A stretch of DNA of 54,985 nt from Clostridiales bacterium (GCA_031271295.1 JAISVZ010000106.1:1-54985), one strand, 5' to 3'; shown: positions 17,224 through 26,754, counted from the stretch's first letter. Program-made: numbers and translations. The notes: generated from the letters alone by a model not told the origin.

Positions 17224-18147
17224 TTACAAAACTTTTCTAATTCCCTCGGCGAACTCCTTCAAATACCTTGCGGAATTATCCGCGTATTTTTCAATAATTT
17301 TCACAAACGCGCTGCCGATAATTACTCCGTCAAAATATTTTCCAAGTTCCCTTGCCTGCTCCGGAGACGATACGCCAAAGCCAACCGCCGCCGGAACGGC
17401 GCAGTGTTTTTTAATCTCCGAAGAAAATTTCTCAAAATCGGTTGAAAACGAGCTTCTTGTGCCGGTAACCCCGCTGGAAGATACGCAATATAAAAATCCG
17501 TTCGCCTGCGACGCAATTTTTTCAATACGTTCATCCGATGTGGGCGCGGCAAGTAAAATATTATGAACGCCGTTACTTTGCGCTAAATCCTTAATTTCCC
17601 ACTGCTCTTCAAGCGGCAAATCCGGAACAATTACACCGTCTACTCCCGTTTTGGCACAGTTTGCGAAGAACCTTTCCTTGCCGTAAACATAAATGCAGTT
17701 GGCATACATCATAAAAAGAATTGGCATTTCCGATTTTGCGCGGATTTTTTTAACCGTTTCAAAAACGGAATCTATCTTTGTGCCCGCATTTAACGCCCTT
17801 TCGCTTGCCGCCTGTATTACCGGCCCTTCGGCAACGGGGTCTGAAAAGGGTATGCCAAGCTCCAATATATCAACGCCGGATTCTTCCAAAACAAGCGCGA
17901 ACTCCTCCGTTTTGGCAAGGGAAGGGTCTCCCGCCGTAATAAAGGCGATAAACGCTTTTTTGCCAAGCTCCTTTAAATTTTTAAACTTTAAGTCAATCCT
18001 GTTTTCGGCTTGAACGGGCATTTCAACTTGAAGCGCCGTTCCGGCTTGAACGGGCATTTCAGCTTGAAGCGCCGTTTCGGCTTGAACGGGCATTTCAGCT
18101 TGAAGCGCCGTTCCGGCTTGAACCGCTATTTTAACTTGATCCGCCAT
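17224..18147 (-). CDS. trpA: tryptophan synthase alpha chain with repeat-built N-terminal extension
   Basis: Cleaves indole-3-glycerol phosphate to indole and glyceraldehyde-3-phosphate, passing indole to TrpB. The normal TrpA body begins at NRIDLKFKNLKELGKKAFIA and shows FITAGDPS, the catalytic Glu in ILELGIPFSDPVAEGPVIQ, GVDGVIVPDLPLEE and GFGVSSPEQA. Before it lie 48 extra residues, mostly three copies of a 12-residue unit (VQAGTALQAEMP and variants). ATG 18147 is the only start with a good SD (GGGAGG) and comes directly after the trpB stop, so the extension is translated. It is the last enzyme gene of the operon. Confidence 0.96.
   Translation of the reverse strand: MADQVKIAVQAGTALQAEMPVQAETALQAEMPVQAGTALQVEMPVQAENRIDLKFKNLKELGKKAFIAFITAGDPSLAKTEEFALVLEESGVDILELGIPFSDPVAEGPVIQAASERALNAGTKIDSVFETVKKIRAKSEMPILFMMYANCIYVYGKERFFANCAKTGVDGVIVPDLPLEEQWEIKDLAQSNGVHNILLAAPTSDERIEKIASQANGFLYCVSSSGVTGTRSSFSTDFEKFSSEIKKHCAVPAAVGFGVSSPEQARELGKYFDGVIIGSAFVKIIEKYADNSARYLKEFAEGIRKVL
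18004..18123 (-). repeat. 36-bp in-frame tandem repeat at the 5' end of trpA
   Basis: Three 36-base units (18016-18123) plus a third of a fourth encode VQAGTALQAEMP, VQAETALQAEMP, VQAGTALQVEMP and VQAE. The units differ by only a few bases, so the expansion looks recent. Confidence 0.95.
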
Positions 18148-18148
18148 T

Positions 18149-19327
18149 TTACTTCCCTCCCCTTTTTTCATTATAAATTTCAATTTCGGCAACGTCCTTA
18201 TCTCCCCTGCCGGAAAGGCAAATTACAACCGCCTCGTCCTTTGGCATTTTCGGCACTTCCTTAAGCGCAAGCGCAACCGCGTGGGCGCTTTCAATTGCGC
18301 AAATTATGCCCTCTTGCTTTGCCAAGTATTCAAACGCGTCCACCGCTTCGCCGTCGGTTACCGGCAGATATATTCCGCGTTTGGTTTTGTGCAAATACGC
18401 GTGCTCCGGCCCAATTCCGGGGTAATCCAGCCCGGCGGAAATTGAATATACCGGCGCTATCTGCCCGTCCTCATCCTGCAAAAAGTAGGATTTCATGCCG
18501 TGGAAAATCCCCTCGGAGCCTTTGGTCAGCGTTGCCGCGTGCTCGGCAGTATTAACCCCCCTGCCCGCCGCCTCCGCGCCGTAGAGTTTTACGGATTCGT
18601 TTCCGATAAAATCGTAAAACATGCCCATTGCGTTACTGCCGCCGCCAACACAGGCAAACACCGCGTAGGGCAGCTTGTTTTCCGCTTCCTTTAGCTGCCT
18701 TTTGGTTTCCTCGCCGATAATTTTTTGAAAATCCCGCACTATGGTTGGAAACGGATGAGGCCCCATTACCGAACCTATAAGGTAATGTGTTGTGGCGCAT
18801 TCATTTGTCCATTCTCTAAGAGCCTGGCTTACGGCATCTTTTAGCGTTGCGGTTCCGGTTGTAACGGGCGTAACCTTAGAACCTAAAAGCCTCATGCGGT
18901 AAACGTTTAACGCTTGGCGGCGCATATCCTCCTCGCCCATAAAAATTTCGCAGTCCATTTTGAAAAACGCGGCTGCGGTGGCGGTTGCAACTCCGTGCTG
19001 GCCTGCTCCCGTTTCCGCGATAAGGCGCGTTTTGCCCATTTTTTTTGCCAACAGCGCCTGCCCCAATACATTGTTAATTTTATGGGAACCCGTGTGGTTT
19101 AAATCCTCGCGCTTTAAATATACCTTTGCGCCGTTTAAGTTTTTCGTCATGTTTTCCGCGTAATACAGCCTGGACGGCCTGCCCGCGTAATTGCGGTAAA
19201 GGTCTGTAAGTTCGCGTATAAATTCCGGGTCGTTTTTGTATTTCTCATACGCGTTTTCAAGCTCAATTACCGCGTTCATCAGTGTTTCAGGTATATACTG
19301 CCCTCCGAAATCCCCGAATCTTGTCAT
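18149..19327 (-). CDS. trpB: tryptophan synthase beta chain
   Basis: PLP enzyme that joins indole and serine to make tryptophan; partner of TrpA in the alpha2-beta2 complex. [13 protein letters not shown] at the N-terminus, the PLP lysine in [17 protein letters not shown] near residue 85, AETGAGQHG and the phosphate-binding [12 protein letters not shown] are all present, identifying the TrpB1 type. The 392 residues are normal. ATG 19327 overlaps the trpF stop by four bases (ATGA), and the stop is one base from the trpA start. Confidence 0.98.
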   Translation of the reverse strand: MTRFGDFGGQYIPETLMNAVIELENAYEKYKNDPEFIRELTDLYRNYAGRPSRLYYAENMTKNLNGAKVYLKREDLNHTGSHKINNVLGQALLAKKMGKTRLIAETGAGQHGVATATAAAFFKMDCEIFMGEEDMRRQALNVYRMRLLGSKVTPVTTGTATLKDAVSQALREWTNECATTHYLIGSVMGPHPFPTIVRDFQKIIGEETKRQLKEAENKLPYAVFACVGGGSNAMGMFYDFIGNESVKLYGAEAAGRGVNTAEHAATLTKGSEGIFHGMKSYFLQDEDGQIAPVYSISAGLDYPGIGPEHAYLHKTKRGIYLPVTDGEAVDAFEYLAKQEGIICAIESAHAVALALKEVPKMPKDEAVVICLSGRGDKDVAEIEIYNEKRGGK

Positions 19328-19986
19328 AAAAACCTCTTTTCCGCCGCGTTTGCGGCTTGCTGATTAAAATTGCGCACGGCGTAAATTAATTTCCGCACCT
19401 TTTCTTCGTCCTTACCCTCTCCGTTTGCTTTTTCCGCTCCGGAACTTACGTCCGCCGCATATGGGTTTATTTCAAACGCGGCGCATATATTGGTTTCGCT
19501 TATACCTCCCGCCAAAAAAAACGGTTTTTCCATGTTACCTCGAACCTGCAATATTAACTCCCAATCTGCTCTCTCCCCCGTTCCGCCGCGTGCGGTTTTG
19601 CTAAATGTATCAAATAAAATTGCGTCGGCTTTTGTGCGTATATTTTGCAAAACATAGTCGTAACTTTTAGTGCGGACACATTTTATAATTTTTGCGCCGC
19701 ATAAATTTTTCAGTTCGCTTATATAAGCCTCGCTTTCGTCCCCGTGAAGCTGTACGGCGTATAAATTGCAGGTTTTTGCGGTTTCGGCAACGGTTTTTGC
19801 GGCTTCGTTCACAAAAACGCCAACGCTTTTTATTTCCGGGTTAAGTTTTGTTATTAGTTCTTTCGCAAAGTTTGCGCTTACTTTGCGTTTGCTTTCGGCA
19901 AAAACAAAACCCGCGTAATCCGGCGGAAATTTATTTACAATTTCAATGTCGCTTTCGGATTTCAAGCCGCATATCTTTATGCGCAT
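19324..19986 (-). CDS. trpF: phosphoribosylanthranilate isomerase
   Basis: Amadori rearrangement of phosphoribosylanthranilate to CdRP. The TIM-barrel opens [13 protein letters not shown] with the catalytic Cys, then has [31 protein letters not shown], the catalytic Asp in [20 protein letters not shown] and [21 protein letters not shown]. At 220 residues it is slightly long, with an extra tail after [18 protein letters not shown] precedes ATG 19986, which follows the trpC stop directly. Confidence 0.97.
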   Translation of the reverse strand: MRIKICGLKSESDIEIVNKFPPDYAGFVFAESKRKVSANFAKELITKLNPEIKSVGVFVNEAAKTVAETAKTCNLYAVQLHGDESEAYISELKNLCGAKIIKCVRTKSYDYVLQNIRTKADAILFDTFSKTARGGTGERADWELILQVRGNMEKPFFLAGGISETNICAAFEINPYAADVSSGAEKANGEGKDEEKVRKLIYAVRNFNQQAANAAEKRFL

Positions 19987-20784
19987 TTATTTCACCTCCA
20001 GCAACTCCTTTAACGCTTCGCCCGCGCTGCTGCCTCTCATAAGTGTTTCCCCTATAAGCGCCGCGTCCGCGCCGCATTCGCGCACCCATTTTAAATCCTG
20101 CGGCGTTTTAATTCCGCTTTCGCTTACCTTAACCGCGCTGCCTTTAATATACTTAATAAGCCTTTCCGTAACCGCCAAATCCACGTTGAAGGTTTTTAAA
20201 TCGCGGTTGTTTATGCCAATAATCTCCGCGCCGGATTCCATTGCCTTTTCCGCGTCCTCTTCGTTATGGATTTCCGCCAAAACATACATTGAAAGAGATT
20301 TTGCGGTTTTAACCAGCTCCTTCATCGTGTTTTTTTCAAGAGCCGCCGCGATTAACAGCACCGCGTCCGCGCCCAAAACCCGCGCGTGATATATTTGAAA
20401 CGGCTCAGTAATAAAATCCTTTCTTAAAACCGGCAGGGAAATATTCGCTTTTATTTCTTGTAAGTATACATTATTTCCCAAGAAATATTTCTCTTCCGTT
20501 AAAACGGAAACCGCCGCCGCGCCCGCGTTTTCGTATTCCTGCGCAATTTTTACCGGCTCGAAATCCTCGCGTATAATTCCCTTGGAAGGCGACGCTTTTT
20601 TAACCTCGGCAATAATGGTTAATTTACCGCCTTTAAGCGCCGTTTTAAAATTTCTTGACTCTGCGGAAATGCGCTGTGCGCTTTTTTTTACGTTTATAAG
20701 CGCAATTTCACCGGTAAAGCCGAAAGCCGCTTTTTCCCTTTCAAGCTGTGAATATCTTTCACCTATAATTTTGTTAAGTATCAT
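19987..20784 (-). CDS. trpC: indole-3-glycerol-phosphate synthase
   Basis: Converts CdRP to indole-3-glycerol phosphate. Typical barrel motifs are IIAEVKKASPSKGII near residue 56, YENAGAAAVSVLTEEKYFLG, LPVLRKDFITEPFQIYHARVLGADAVLLIA, IIGINNRDLKTFNVD and SESGIKTPQDL. The 265 residues are the normal length. It starts at ATG 20784, sixteen bases after the trpGD stop, with a weak GGTGGG site. Confidence 0.98.
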   Translation of the reverse strand: MILNKIIGERYSQLEREKAAFGFTGEIALINVKKSAQRISAESRNFKTALKGGKLTIIAEVKKASPSKGIIREDFEPVKIAQEYENAGAAAVSVLTEEKYFLGNNVYLQEIKANISLPVLRKDFITEPFQIYHARVLGADAVLLIAAALEKNTMKELVKTAKSLSMYVLAEIHNEEDAEKAMESGAEIIGINNRDLKTFNVDLAVTERLIKYIKGSAVKVSESGIKTPQDLKWVRECGADAALIGETLMRGSSAGEALKELLEVK

Positions 20785-20799
20785 AACCCACCACGTCTT

Positions 20800-22428
20800 T
20801 CATTTATTGGTAAACTCAATAAGTTTTTCAAGTTTTTCGTAGGCTTTTCCGCTGTCTATGGCGTTTGCGGCAATTTTTACGCCGTGGTTTATATCAAAGC
20901 ATTTGCCGAGCGCAAAAAGCGCCGCCGCCGAATTTAAAATTACAATATCTCTTTTTGCGCCCCGTTCCCCAAGCAGTACGTTTTTCAAAATTTTTGCGTT
21001 CTCCTGCGCACTGCCGCCTGTAAGCTCCGGAGAATTATATACATCCAGCCCAAAATCCGAAGGATGAATACTGTATTTAATAATTTTGTTGCGCTCAACC
21101 TCGCAGATTTCAGTTTTGCCGGTAACAGTTACCTCGTCCAGCCCGTCCTCGCCGTGTATAACAAGCGCTTTTTTAATTCCTAAATTTTTAAGCACCAACG
21201 CCATAGGCTCAATAAGGTTCTTATCGTAAACGCCAAGTAGCATGTACTCCGCGCCCGCGGGGTTAGCCAAAGGCCCCAAAATATTAAAAACGCTTCTAAC
21301 GCCAATTTCCTTTCTTGGCGCGCCCGCGTAACGCATTGAAGAGTGAAATACCGGCGCAAACATAAAGCACATACCTGTTTCGTCCAAACACCGCAGCGCT
21401 TCTTCGGGCGGCATATTTATTTTAACGCCGAGCGCCTCTAAAACGTCGGCGCTTCCCGAAAGAGAAGAAACGCTTCGGTTGCCGTGCTTGGATACCCTTG
21501 CTCCGCAAGCCGCCGCAACAAAAACCGATGTGGTTGAAATATTAAACGTGTGCGCCAAATCCCCGCCGGTACCCACAATATCAACCGTATCCGTAAGTTT
21601 TGCCATATGCGAAGCCTTACCGCGCATGGATTTCGCAAAACCCGTAATTTCCTCAACCGTTTCGCCCTTCATGCGCATTGCGGTTAAAAATGAACCTATT
21701 TGCGCGTTTGTTGCATTTCCGCCCATGATGGAATCCATTGCGGCTTTTGCCTCGTCCTCGGAAAGGTTTTCGGCGGTTATTATTTTTGAAATGTAGGGTT
21801 TCAGCGCTTCCGCGTCCGGCGCGTTAGTATCTGCGGCGGGCAATGGTTTAAGGTTTTCAACTCCCGCATCTTCCAGGAAATTTCGCAAAATTACCCTGCC
21901 GCAGCTTGTCATAACCGATTCCGGGTGAAACTGAACGCCGTAAAGCTTATGTTCTATATGGCTTACCGCCATTACCTCGCCGTCCGGCGCTTGGGCTGTA
22001 ACTTTTAAATTGGCCGGTAAATCCGCTTTTGCCGCCAAGGAATGATAACGCGCCGCCTCTATTTTTTCCGGCAGGTTTTTAAACAGAGCATCCCGCGTAT
22101 CAATTTTTATTTCCGAAACCTTGCCGTGCATGAGCGATTTTGCGTGTACAATTTCCCCGCCCATTACCTCCACAATTCCCTGAAAGCCAAGGCAAACGCC
22201 GAGAATAGGAATTTTTCCGGCAAAATATTTTATCGCCTCGTTTGATATGCCCGCATCCTTCGGATAGCCCGGGCCGGGGGAAATTATTATCGCCTGCGGG
22301 TTCATTTCCTCAATTTCCGCAATCGTTACCGCGTCGTTACGGCGCACCTTTATATTGGGGTATAATTCCCCCATCAGTTGGTAAAGGTTATAAGTAAAGG
22401 AATCGTAATTGTCTATTAAAAGTATCAC
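20800..22428 (-). CDS. trpGD: anthranilate synthase glutaminase fused to anthranilate phosphoribosyltransferase
   Basis: Natural TrpG-TrpD fusion. Residues 1-~195 form the class I glutamine amidotransferase (LLIDNYDSFTYNLYQ, IISPGPGYPKDAG, nucleophile Cys in GVCLGFQGI near 79, GVQFHPESV). A ~15-residue Pro/Ala linker leads to TrpD (EAKAAMDSIMGG, DIVGTGGDLAHTFNISTT, HGNRSVSS, RKEIGVRSVFNILGPLANPA). It supplies ammonia to TrpE and then transfers phosphoribose to anthranilate. It starts at GTG 22428, whose GTGA overlaps the trpE stop. Similar GD fusions occur in enterobacteria and elsewhere. Confidence 0.97.
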   Translation of the reverse strand: MILLIDNYDSFTYNLYQLMGELYPNIKVRRNDAVTIAEIEEMNPQAIIISPGPGYPKDAGISNEAIKYFAGKIPILGVCLGFQGIVEVMGGEIVHAKSLMHGKVSEIKIDTRDALFKNLPEKIEAARYHSLAAKADLPANLKVTAQAPDGEVMAVSHIEHKLYGVQFHPESVMTSCGRVILRNFLEDAGVENLKPLPAADTNAPDAEALKPYISKIITAENLSEDEAKAAMDSIMGGNATNAQIGSFLTAMRMKGETVEEITGFAKSMRGKASHMAKLTDTVDIVGTGGDLAHTFNISTTSVFVAAACGARVSKHGNRSVSSLSGSADVLEALGVKINMPPEEALRCLDETGMCFMFAPVFHSSMRYAGAPRKEIGVRSVFNILGPLANPAGAEYMLLGVYDKNLIEPMALVLKNLGIKKALVIHGEDGLDEVTVTGKTEICEVERNKIIKYSIHPSDFGLDVYNSPELTGGSAQENAKILKNVLLGERGAKRDIVILNSAAALFALGKCFDINHGVKIAANAIDSGKAYEKLEKLIEFTNK

Positions 22429-23897
22429 AATAATTCACCCGCTTTCTCGAAGGCATTTAAAACCGCCGATGTTTTAGTAAGTACCTCTTCATATTCCGCT
22501 TCCGGTACGGAATCCGCAACAATGCCCGCGCCGGCTTGCACATACGCCTTGCCGCCGGAGAAAAACGCGGTTCGTATGGCAATACACATATCCATAATCC
22601 CGTTAAAGCCCATATAACCAATAGAACCGCCGTAAAGCCCGCGTTTTTGCGTCTCAATTTCGTCTATAATTTGCATTGCGCGGATTTTCGGCGCGCCGGA
22701 AAGCGTTCCCGCAGGCAGTGACGATGCCAAAACGTCGGTTAATGAATATTCGCTTTTCAAATTGCCGGTCACTTGGCTGATTATATGCATAAGCTTGGAA
22801 AACCTGCCTATTTGCATAAGCTTATCCACATTAACCGTGCCGAACTCGCAAATTTTGCCTATATCGTTTCTCGCCAAATCCACAAGCATTATGTGCTCCG
22901 CGCGTTCCTTTTCGTTCGAAAGCAGTTTGCTTTCAAGCGCCTTGTCCTCACTTTCGCTTTTGCCGCGTTTAATTGTTCCGGCTATAGGGCAGCTTGTTAC
23001 CAATCCGTTTTCAACGCTTATAAGCTTTTCCGGAGATGAGCCCACAATTTCGCAATCCTCAAAGCACATGGTATACATATAAGGCGAAGGTTCTTCCGCA
23101 CGCAGAGCGCGGTACACCTTAAACGCGTCGGGCGGGTTTGAAATTTCAAACCGCTGGGAGAGAACCACCTGAAAAATATCACCGTTATAAATGTAATCCT
23201 TGGCTTTTTTAACGTTTTCAATAAATTCCTCGCGCGATATCAGCGGTTTTACGCTGAGTTTTTCCGCGGCGCTTTCGGTTTGCGAAGTTTTTAAGTTGTA
23301 AATTTCGCCGCGCATTTCAATAAGCACCGCTTCCGCGCGGGCGTAATTTTCTTTTAAATCCCCTTCGGCGGATATTCGCGTTGTAAGCGTAACCCTTTGG
23401 CGCAAATGGTCGAACACTATAATATTTGCGCAGTCCATAAGCTGAATATCCGGCGCGTTAATGCCGTCCGGCGGGCAATTTTTTACCGTCGGTTCGGCAA
23501 AACGCACGGTATCGTACCCGAAATAACCTGTAAGCGCCCCGGTAAACTTAGGCATTCCCGGCATTACGGGAGAAATATTATTTTTAATTATTTCATTAAT
23601 TTCCCCAAACGGGTTTGCGGTTGGTTTTTCGTTAGTTTCGCCGTCTTTTGTTATTTTCAAAATGCCGTCCTTGAAGGAAATTAATGTTTCGGCGTTGTAC
23701 CCAATAATTGAGTACCTGCCGAACGCTCCCTCGTTTTCCGCGCTTTCAAGCAAAAAGCAGTTTTTGTTTTTTTGCCGCACACTTAAAAATAAGTTTACCG
23801 GCGTAACCATGTCCGCAATTAAACGCGCGGTTACGGGAATAGTTTTATATTCGCGCGAGTAACTTAAAGCTGTTTCAAAATCCGGATAAATTTCCAT
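22425..23897 (-). CDS. trpE: anthranilate synthase component I
   Basis: Makes anthranilate from chorismate and ammonia supplied by the TrpG domain. The C-terminal chorismate-binding fold is clear: YIYNGDIFQVVLSQRF near residue 240, PSPYMYTMCFEDCEIVGSSPE, CPIAGTIKRGKSE, MLVDLARNDIGKI and SGAPKIRAMQIIDEIE. The N-terminal LLESAENEGAFGRYSIIGYN segment carries the Leu-Leu-Glu-Ser motif for tryptophan feedback. The 490 residues are typical. SD AAGGTGG precedes ATG 23897, about thirty bases after the T-box terminator. Confidence 0.98.
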   Translation of the reverse strand: MEIYPDFETALSYSREYKTIPVTARLIADMVTPVNLFLSVRQKNKNCFLLESAENEGAFGRYSIIGYNAETLISFKDGILKITKDGETNEKPTANPFGEINEIIKNNISPVMPGMPKFTGALTGYFGYDTVRFAEPTVKNCPPDGINAPDIQLMDCANIIVFDHLRQRVTLTTRISAEGDLKENYARAEAVLIEMRGEIYNLKTSQTESAAEKLSVKPLISREEFIENVKKAKDYIYNGDIFQVVLSQRFEISNPPDAFKVYRALRAEEPSPYMYTMCFEDCEIVGSSPEKLISVENGLVTSCPIAGTIKRGKSESEDKALESKLLSNEKERAEHIMLVDLARNDIGKICEFGTVNVDKLMQIGRFSKLMHIISQVTGNLKSEYSLTDVLASSLPAGTLSGAPKIRAMQIIDEIETQKRGLYGGSIGYMGFNGIMDMCIAIRTAFFSGGKAYVQAGAGIVADSVPEAEYEEVLTKTSAVLNAFEKAGELL

Positions 23898-23928
23898 GTT
23901 ATAGCCACCTTTCGAATAATTAAATAAT

Positions 23929-24250
23929 TAAAAAAACCACCGCCCCAAAAATGGGACGATGGTTACGTTATGCCACCCATAATAAAAAAATTAAGCGCAC
24001 AAGTACGACAGGCTTTTAAGCTTACAAAATTACAAAACAAGCAAAACCGGATTATACTCTGTTCCTGTAACGTGAAACCCACGGCGACGCATACTAAGAA
24101 AATAGAACTTTTCAGCGCGCTCCTCACAAATCCATTCATCAAAACGATTGTACCATACTCTCAGCGGCGATGGCTCTCTGAAACAACCTTTACTTTTGAC
24201 TACTTACCTTTGTTCAAAGGATTTTTGCAAATTCGTTTTTTGAACTTCTT
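23929..24250 (-). promoter_or_regulatory. tryptophan T-box leader
   Basis: Leader RNA that senses uncharged tRNA-Trp and allows trp transcription when tryptophan is short. Visible parts, 5' to 3' on the minus strand, are an AGTAGTC region in stem I, an AGAGA S-turn followed by a GCC…GGC apical part, the specifier loop GAATGGA with codon TGG at 24132-24134, and the T-box GGGTGGCATAACG at 23966-23978. The terminator comes last. TGGC pairs with a GCCA tRNA end, and G is the usual discriminator of bacterial tRNA-Trp, which agrees with the specifier. Confidence 0.93.
23930..23963 (-). terminator. T-box attenuator terminator of the trp operon
   Basis: A 12-bp stem (ACCATCGTCCCA with TGGGGCGGTGGT) followed by seven T on the minus strand. 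Its 5' arm overlaps the region that forms the antiterminator, so it is the switch element of the T-box. Confidence 0.9.
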
Positions 24251-24261
24251 TAAACAAGTGC

Positions 24262-24290
24262 ATTCTAACAAATAAAATTTTGTTTGTAAA
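24262..24290 (-). promoter_or_regulatory. promoter of the trp operon
   Basis: TTTACA (24285-24290), a 17-base spacer and TAGAAT (24262-24267) on the minus strand, placing the transcript start just before the T-box stem I. Confidence 0.7.
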
Positions 24291-24314
24291 TACCCTTTTG
24301 AAAAGTTTTTTTTC

Positions 24315-24357
24315 AAAAAAAAGCCCGTTCGGAATATAATACTTCCCGAACGAGCCC
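24315..24357 (-). terminator. terminator of the two-gene secreted-protein operon
   Basis: On the minus strand GGCTCGTTCGG pairs with CCGAACGGGC across a 13-14 base loop and is followed by eight T. It closes the transcript before the trp promoter. Confidence 0.88.
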
Positions 24358-24387
24358 TTATTTGCATAAACGCAAGCTTTTACCCTA

Positions 24388-25341
24388 TTACGAAGAATAC
24401 GCGCTAACATCAATAATATCTATTACGCTGCTTGGCGTGCCATACCCCTGCTGCGAGGGCGCGCTAACATCAATAATATCGTTTACAGCGTTTGACGCGG
24501 GGTAGCCCTGCTGCGAGGGCGGCGTGGCGCTAACGTCTATAATGTCGTTTGCCGGGTTAGGCGTAAATAAGTTTGTGCTTTGCCCGTCTGGATTTGCGTA
24601 GTTTGGCGTATCACCCACGCCGTCTAAAATATTTACCGGCGGGTTTGGCGTTCGCGAAAGGCTGTAAAACCGGAATTCGGTGCATTCTCTTAAAGTGCCT
24701 GCACTGTCGTATTCAATGGATTTACCTATAAGCAGCCACAAAAACGTTTCATCGTAATCCACCATAAAAATGCCGTCTTTATCCACCGTAAAATCCGGAT
24801 CGTATTTTAACTGCCAGCGGATTTTTTCTATATATTCCGCGTAATCCGCGCTTTCGAAGGATTTTTTGTTCGTAAAGCCAAGCGTTTTGATATACGCCTT
24901 GTAAGCCTTGAGCGTGCTTGCGTCGGAATCGAAATAATCTATAATTTTATCGCGGTAAGTGTATGTTGTATCCGGCAAACCTACAAAAAAGAAGGTGCTT
25001 TCCTGAGTTGGGTACACGGCGATACGGGTACCGTCAAGCCGCGCGTATTGCCCGTAATCCGGCAGACCGTAAAAATCGTAGTATGTAACGCCGCCTTTTA
25101 TGTACACATACGGCTCGTAGGACATAAGAGGATTTCTGTAAACGTATTCCTCCTCTGTATCCGTATCCGCATCGGATTCATCGCTTTCGTCAGTTTTTTC
25201 CGGCTGTGTATAGGTAAATTTATCTAAAAAACTGCTTATGTAGGCCGGTAAAAAATCGTTGGCGTATACCGCGCAGGAACTGCCCGCCGTTAAACATAAA
25301 ATTATTAAAAACGACACTATACCTTTTTGTGTTTGGGACAT
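24388..25341 (-). CDS. secreted protein of unknown function with C-terminal repeats
   Basis: A 317-residue exported protein: residues 1-28 are a signal peptide (KGIVSFLIILCLTAGSSCAVYAN). A Cys after Ser-Ser could allow lipidation, but the usual lipobox is poor. Then comes an acidic spacer (DESDESDADTDTEEE) and a Tyr-rich body of ~190 residues. The end is three copies of an NDIIDVSA motif joined by PSQQGY linkers. I do not recognise the fold. ATG 25341 follows AGGAGGAG; it lies 11 bases after the upstream VCBS-like gene and shares its operon and terminator. Confidence 0.75.
   Translation of the reverse strand: MSQTQKGIVSFLIILCLTAGSSCAVYANDFLPAYISSFLDKFTYTQPEKTDESDESDADTDTEEEYVYRNPLMSYEPYVYIKGGVTYYDFYGLPDYGQYARLDGTRIAVYPTQESTFFFVGLPDTTYTYRDKIIDYFDSDASTLKAYKAYIKTLGFTNKKSFESADYAEYIEKIRWQLKYDPDFTVDKDGIFMVDYDETFLWLLIGKSIEYDSAGTLRECTEFRFYSLSRTPNPPVNILDGVGDTPNYANPDGQSTNLFTPNPANDIIDVSATPPSQQGYPASNAVNDIIDVSAPSQQGYGTPSSVIDIIDVSAYSS
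24401..24550 (-). repeat. imperfect 60-66-bp repeats at the 3' end of a secreted-protein gene
   Basis: Three units starting at 24401, 24461 and 24527 (plus-strand order) share GCGCTAACATCAATAATATC-like cores and encode NDIIDVSA followed by PSQQGY linkers. Confidence 0.85.
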
Positions 25342-25352
25342 TTAATCTCCTC

Positions 25353-26660
25353 CTACTGTATTGTGAAGGCTTTTGTTTTTATGTACATTATAAGCACCGC
25401 ACGCGGCACCGTCATTTGAATGTCGAACGTTTTAATTTCGGGATACGCGTTTACGTAATTAATTAAGGAATTTAAGTAATTGTCGTAATTTGCGCTAACA
25501 AGGTTAACCCCGTCCTTACCCGGAGCAAAATATTCGTATTTGTTATTTTTGTAATACGACATGAGCAACGTGTCGTTTTTAACCGCGTAATTTGAAACTG
25601 AAATTCTGTTTGCGCTTTGGGCCGCAAACTGGCTCTCATGCGGGTTAAAGGCAAACACTCCGGTATTCGCTTTCGCGAGGTATTTACTGTACGCGTCGAA
25701 AGAGCCGATAAAGCGCATATCCCCGTTCCAGTATTTATACACGTCGAAGGAAAGCTTCATTGAACGCTGAACCGCAAGGAACAGTTCCGGCACGTTATCC
25801 GCGTCTATATCGTAGAGCGCGTACCTTTGGTAATCCTCCTTACGGATGGATTGATCTATTGCCCATTCGTCCACTTTCGTATTTGCCGGGCCCATTTTGC
25901 GGGTTTCGTCGAGGAATTCAAGCATCGGGCCTTGCCACACCTTTGTAAAACTGTCGTTACTGTTAAAAACGATGGGGCGTTTTACAAGAACCGACGGCTT
26001 CCATGAATACGTAACAACATACGCAACCTCATTGCCCGCCAAATAATCGTAAACCATAAGTTCGTCGTAACTGCTGCGTAAATTCAGCACTTCCTGATTG
26101 TATTCGTCAACGCTGACGAGTTGATCGTTTATGTAATTGCCGGAGCTAAAATCCTTACCGTCGTAAACAGCGGTATTGTTGTTTCCGCTTAACTGCGCCA
26201 ACGGAGTGTTGCGCGAAAGCGTGTTGTTTACCAGGTAATAATTTCTGTAAACAGTGAAGGTTCGCCCGGCGGTATTGTTATGGTAATAACCTATTATGGC
26301 GTTCGAATAGCGATCCTTCATAAGGTAACGGCTCTCCGCTATGCCGCCTATAGAAACAAACCTGTCGCCAATTATATCATATTTAAAAACTCCGTAACTG
26401 ACATATAACTGATTGGCCTCGCTTGCAACGCCCAAAAGCAGTTCCGGTATGCCGTCGCCCTCGAAATCGTGAATGGCGAACCTGTTAAATTCGTAGGGAA
26501 GTTTACCGAATTCTATAATTGCTTTGGCAAAGCGCGTTCTTAAAGCAGCGGTAAACGTGGGAGCCGCCATAACATTTGCCGGCAACGCAAGAGTACCTGT
26601 AAAAGTTGTGAAAATTACCAGCATAGACATCAGAAACTTGACAATGGATTTTTTGAACAT
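25353..26660 (-). CDS. secreted protein with VCBS/EF-hand-like calcium-loop repeats
   Basis: A 435-residue exported protein. Residues 1-32 are a signal peptide ending LALPANVMAA. The body has two related halves. Each starts with a helix, then a calcium-loop-like strand: FAIHDFEGDGIPELLLG near residue 62 and YALYDIDADNVPELFLA near 285. Both are followed by Tyr-rich beta segments, resembling VCBS/FG-GAP-like repeats of Firmicute surface proteins. SD GGGAGG precedes ATG 26660. It is the first gene of a two-gene operon with its own promoter (26784-26813). Function unknown; probably extracellular calcium-stabilised binding. Confidence 0.78.
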   Translation of the reverse strand: MFKKSIVKFLMSMLVIFTTFTGTLALPANVMAAPTFTAALRTRFAKAIIEFGKLPYEFNRFAIHDFEGDGIPELLLGVASEANQLYVSYGVFKYDIIGDRFVSIGGIAESRYLMKDRYSNAIIGYYHNNTAGRTFTVYRNYYLVNNTLSRNTPLAQLSGNNNTAVYDGKDFSSGNYINDQLVSVDEYNQEVLNLRSSYDELMVYDYLAGNEVAYVVTYSWKPSVLVKRPIVFNSNDSFTKVWQGPMLEFLDETRKMGPANTKVDEWAIDQSIRKEDYQRYALYDIDADNVPELFLAVQRSMKLSFDVYKYWNGDMRFIGSFDAYSKYLAKANTGVFAFNPHESQFAAQSANRISVSNYAVKNDTLLMSYYKNNKYEYFAPGKDGVNLVSANYDNYLNSLINYVNAYPEIKTFDIQMTVPRAVLIMYIKTKAFTIQ

Positions 26661-26736
26661 GATTAGTTACCTCCCGCCTTTTGGCTTAAATTTTTTTACA
26701 TAATGGCAACGCCGCAATTGCGCCATAATTTTAACC

Positions 26737-26754
26737 CTTAAACAAACGTTTAAG
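26737..26754. promoter_or_regulatory. operator-like inverted repeat
   Basis: CTTAAAC and GTTTAAG arms around AAAC, about thirty bases downstream of the -10 of the secreted-protein promoter. Its AACAAACGTTT core recurs at 49100-49108 downstream of another promoter. Confidence 0.35.
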
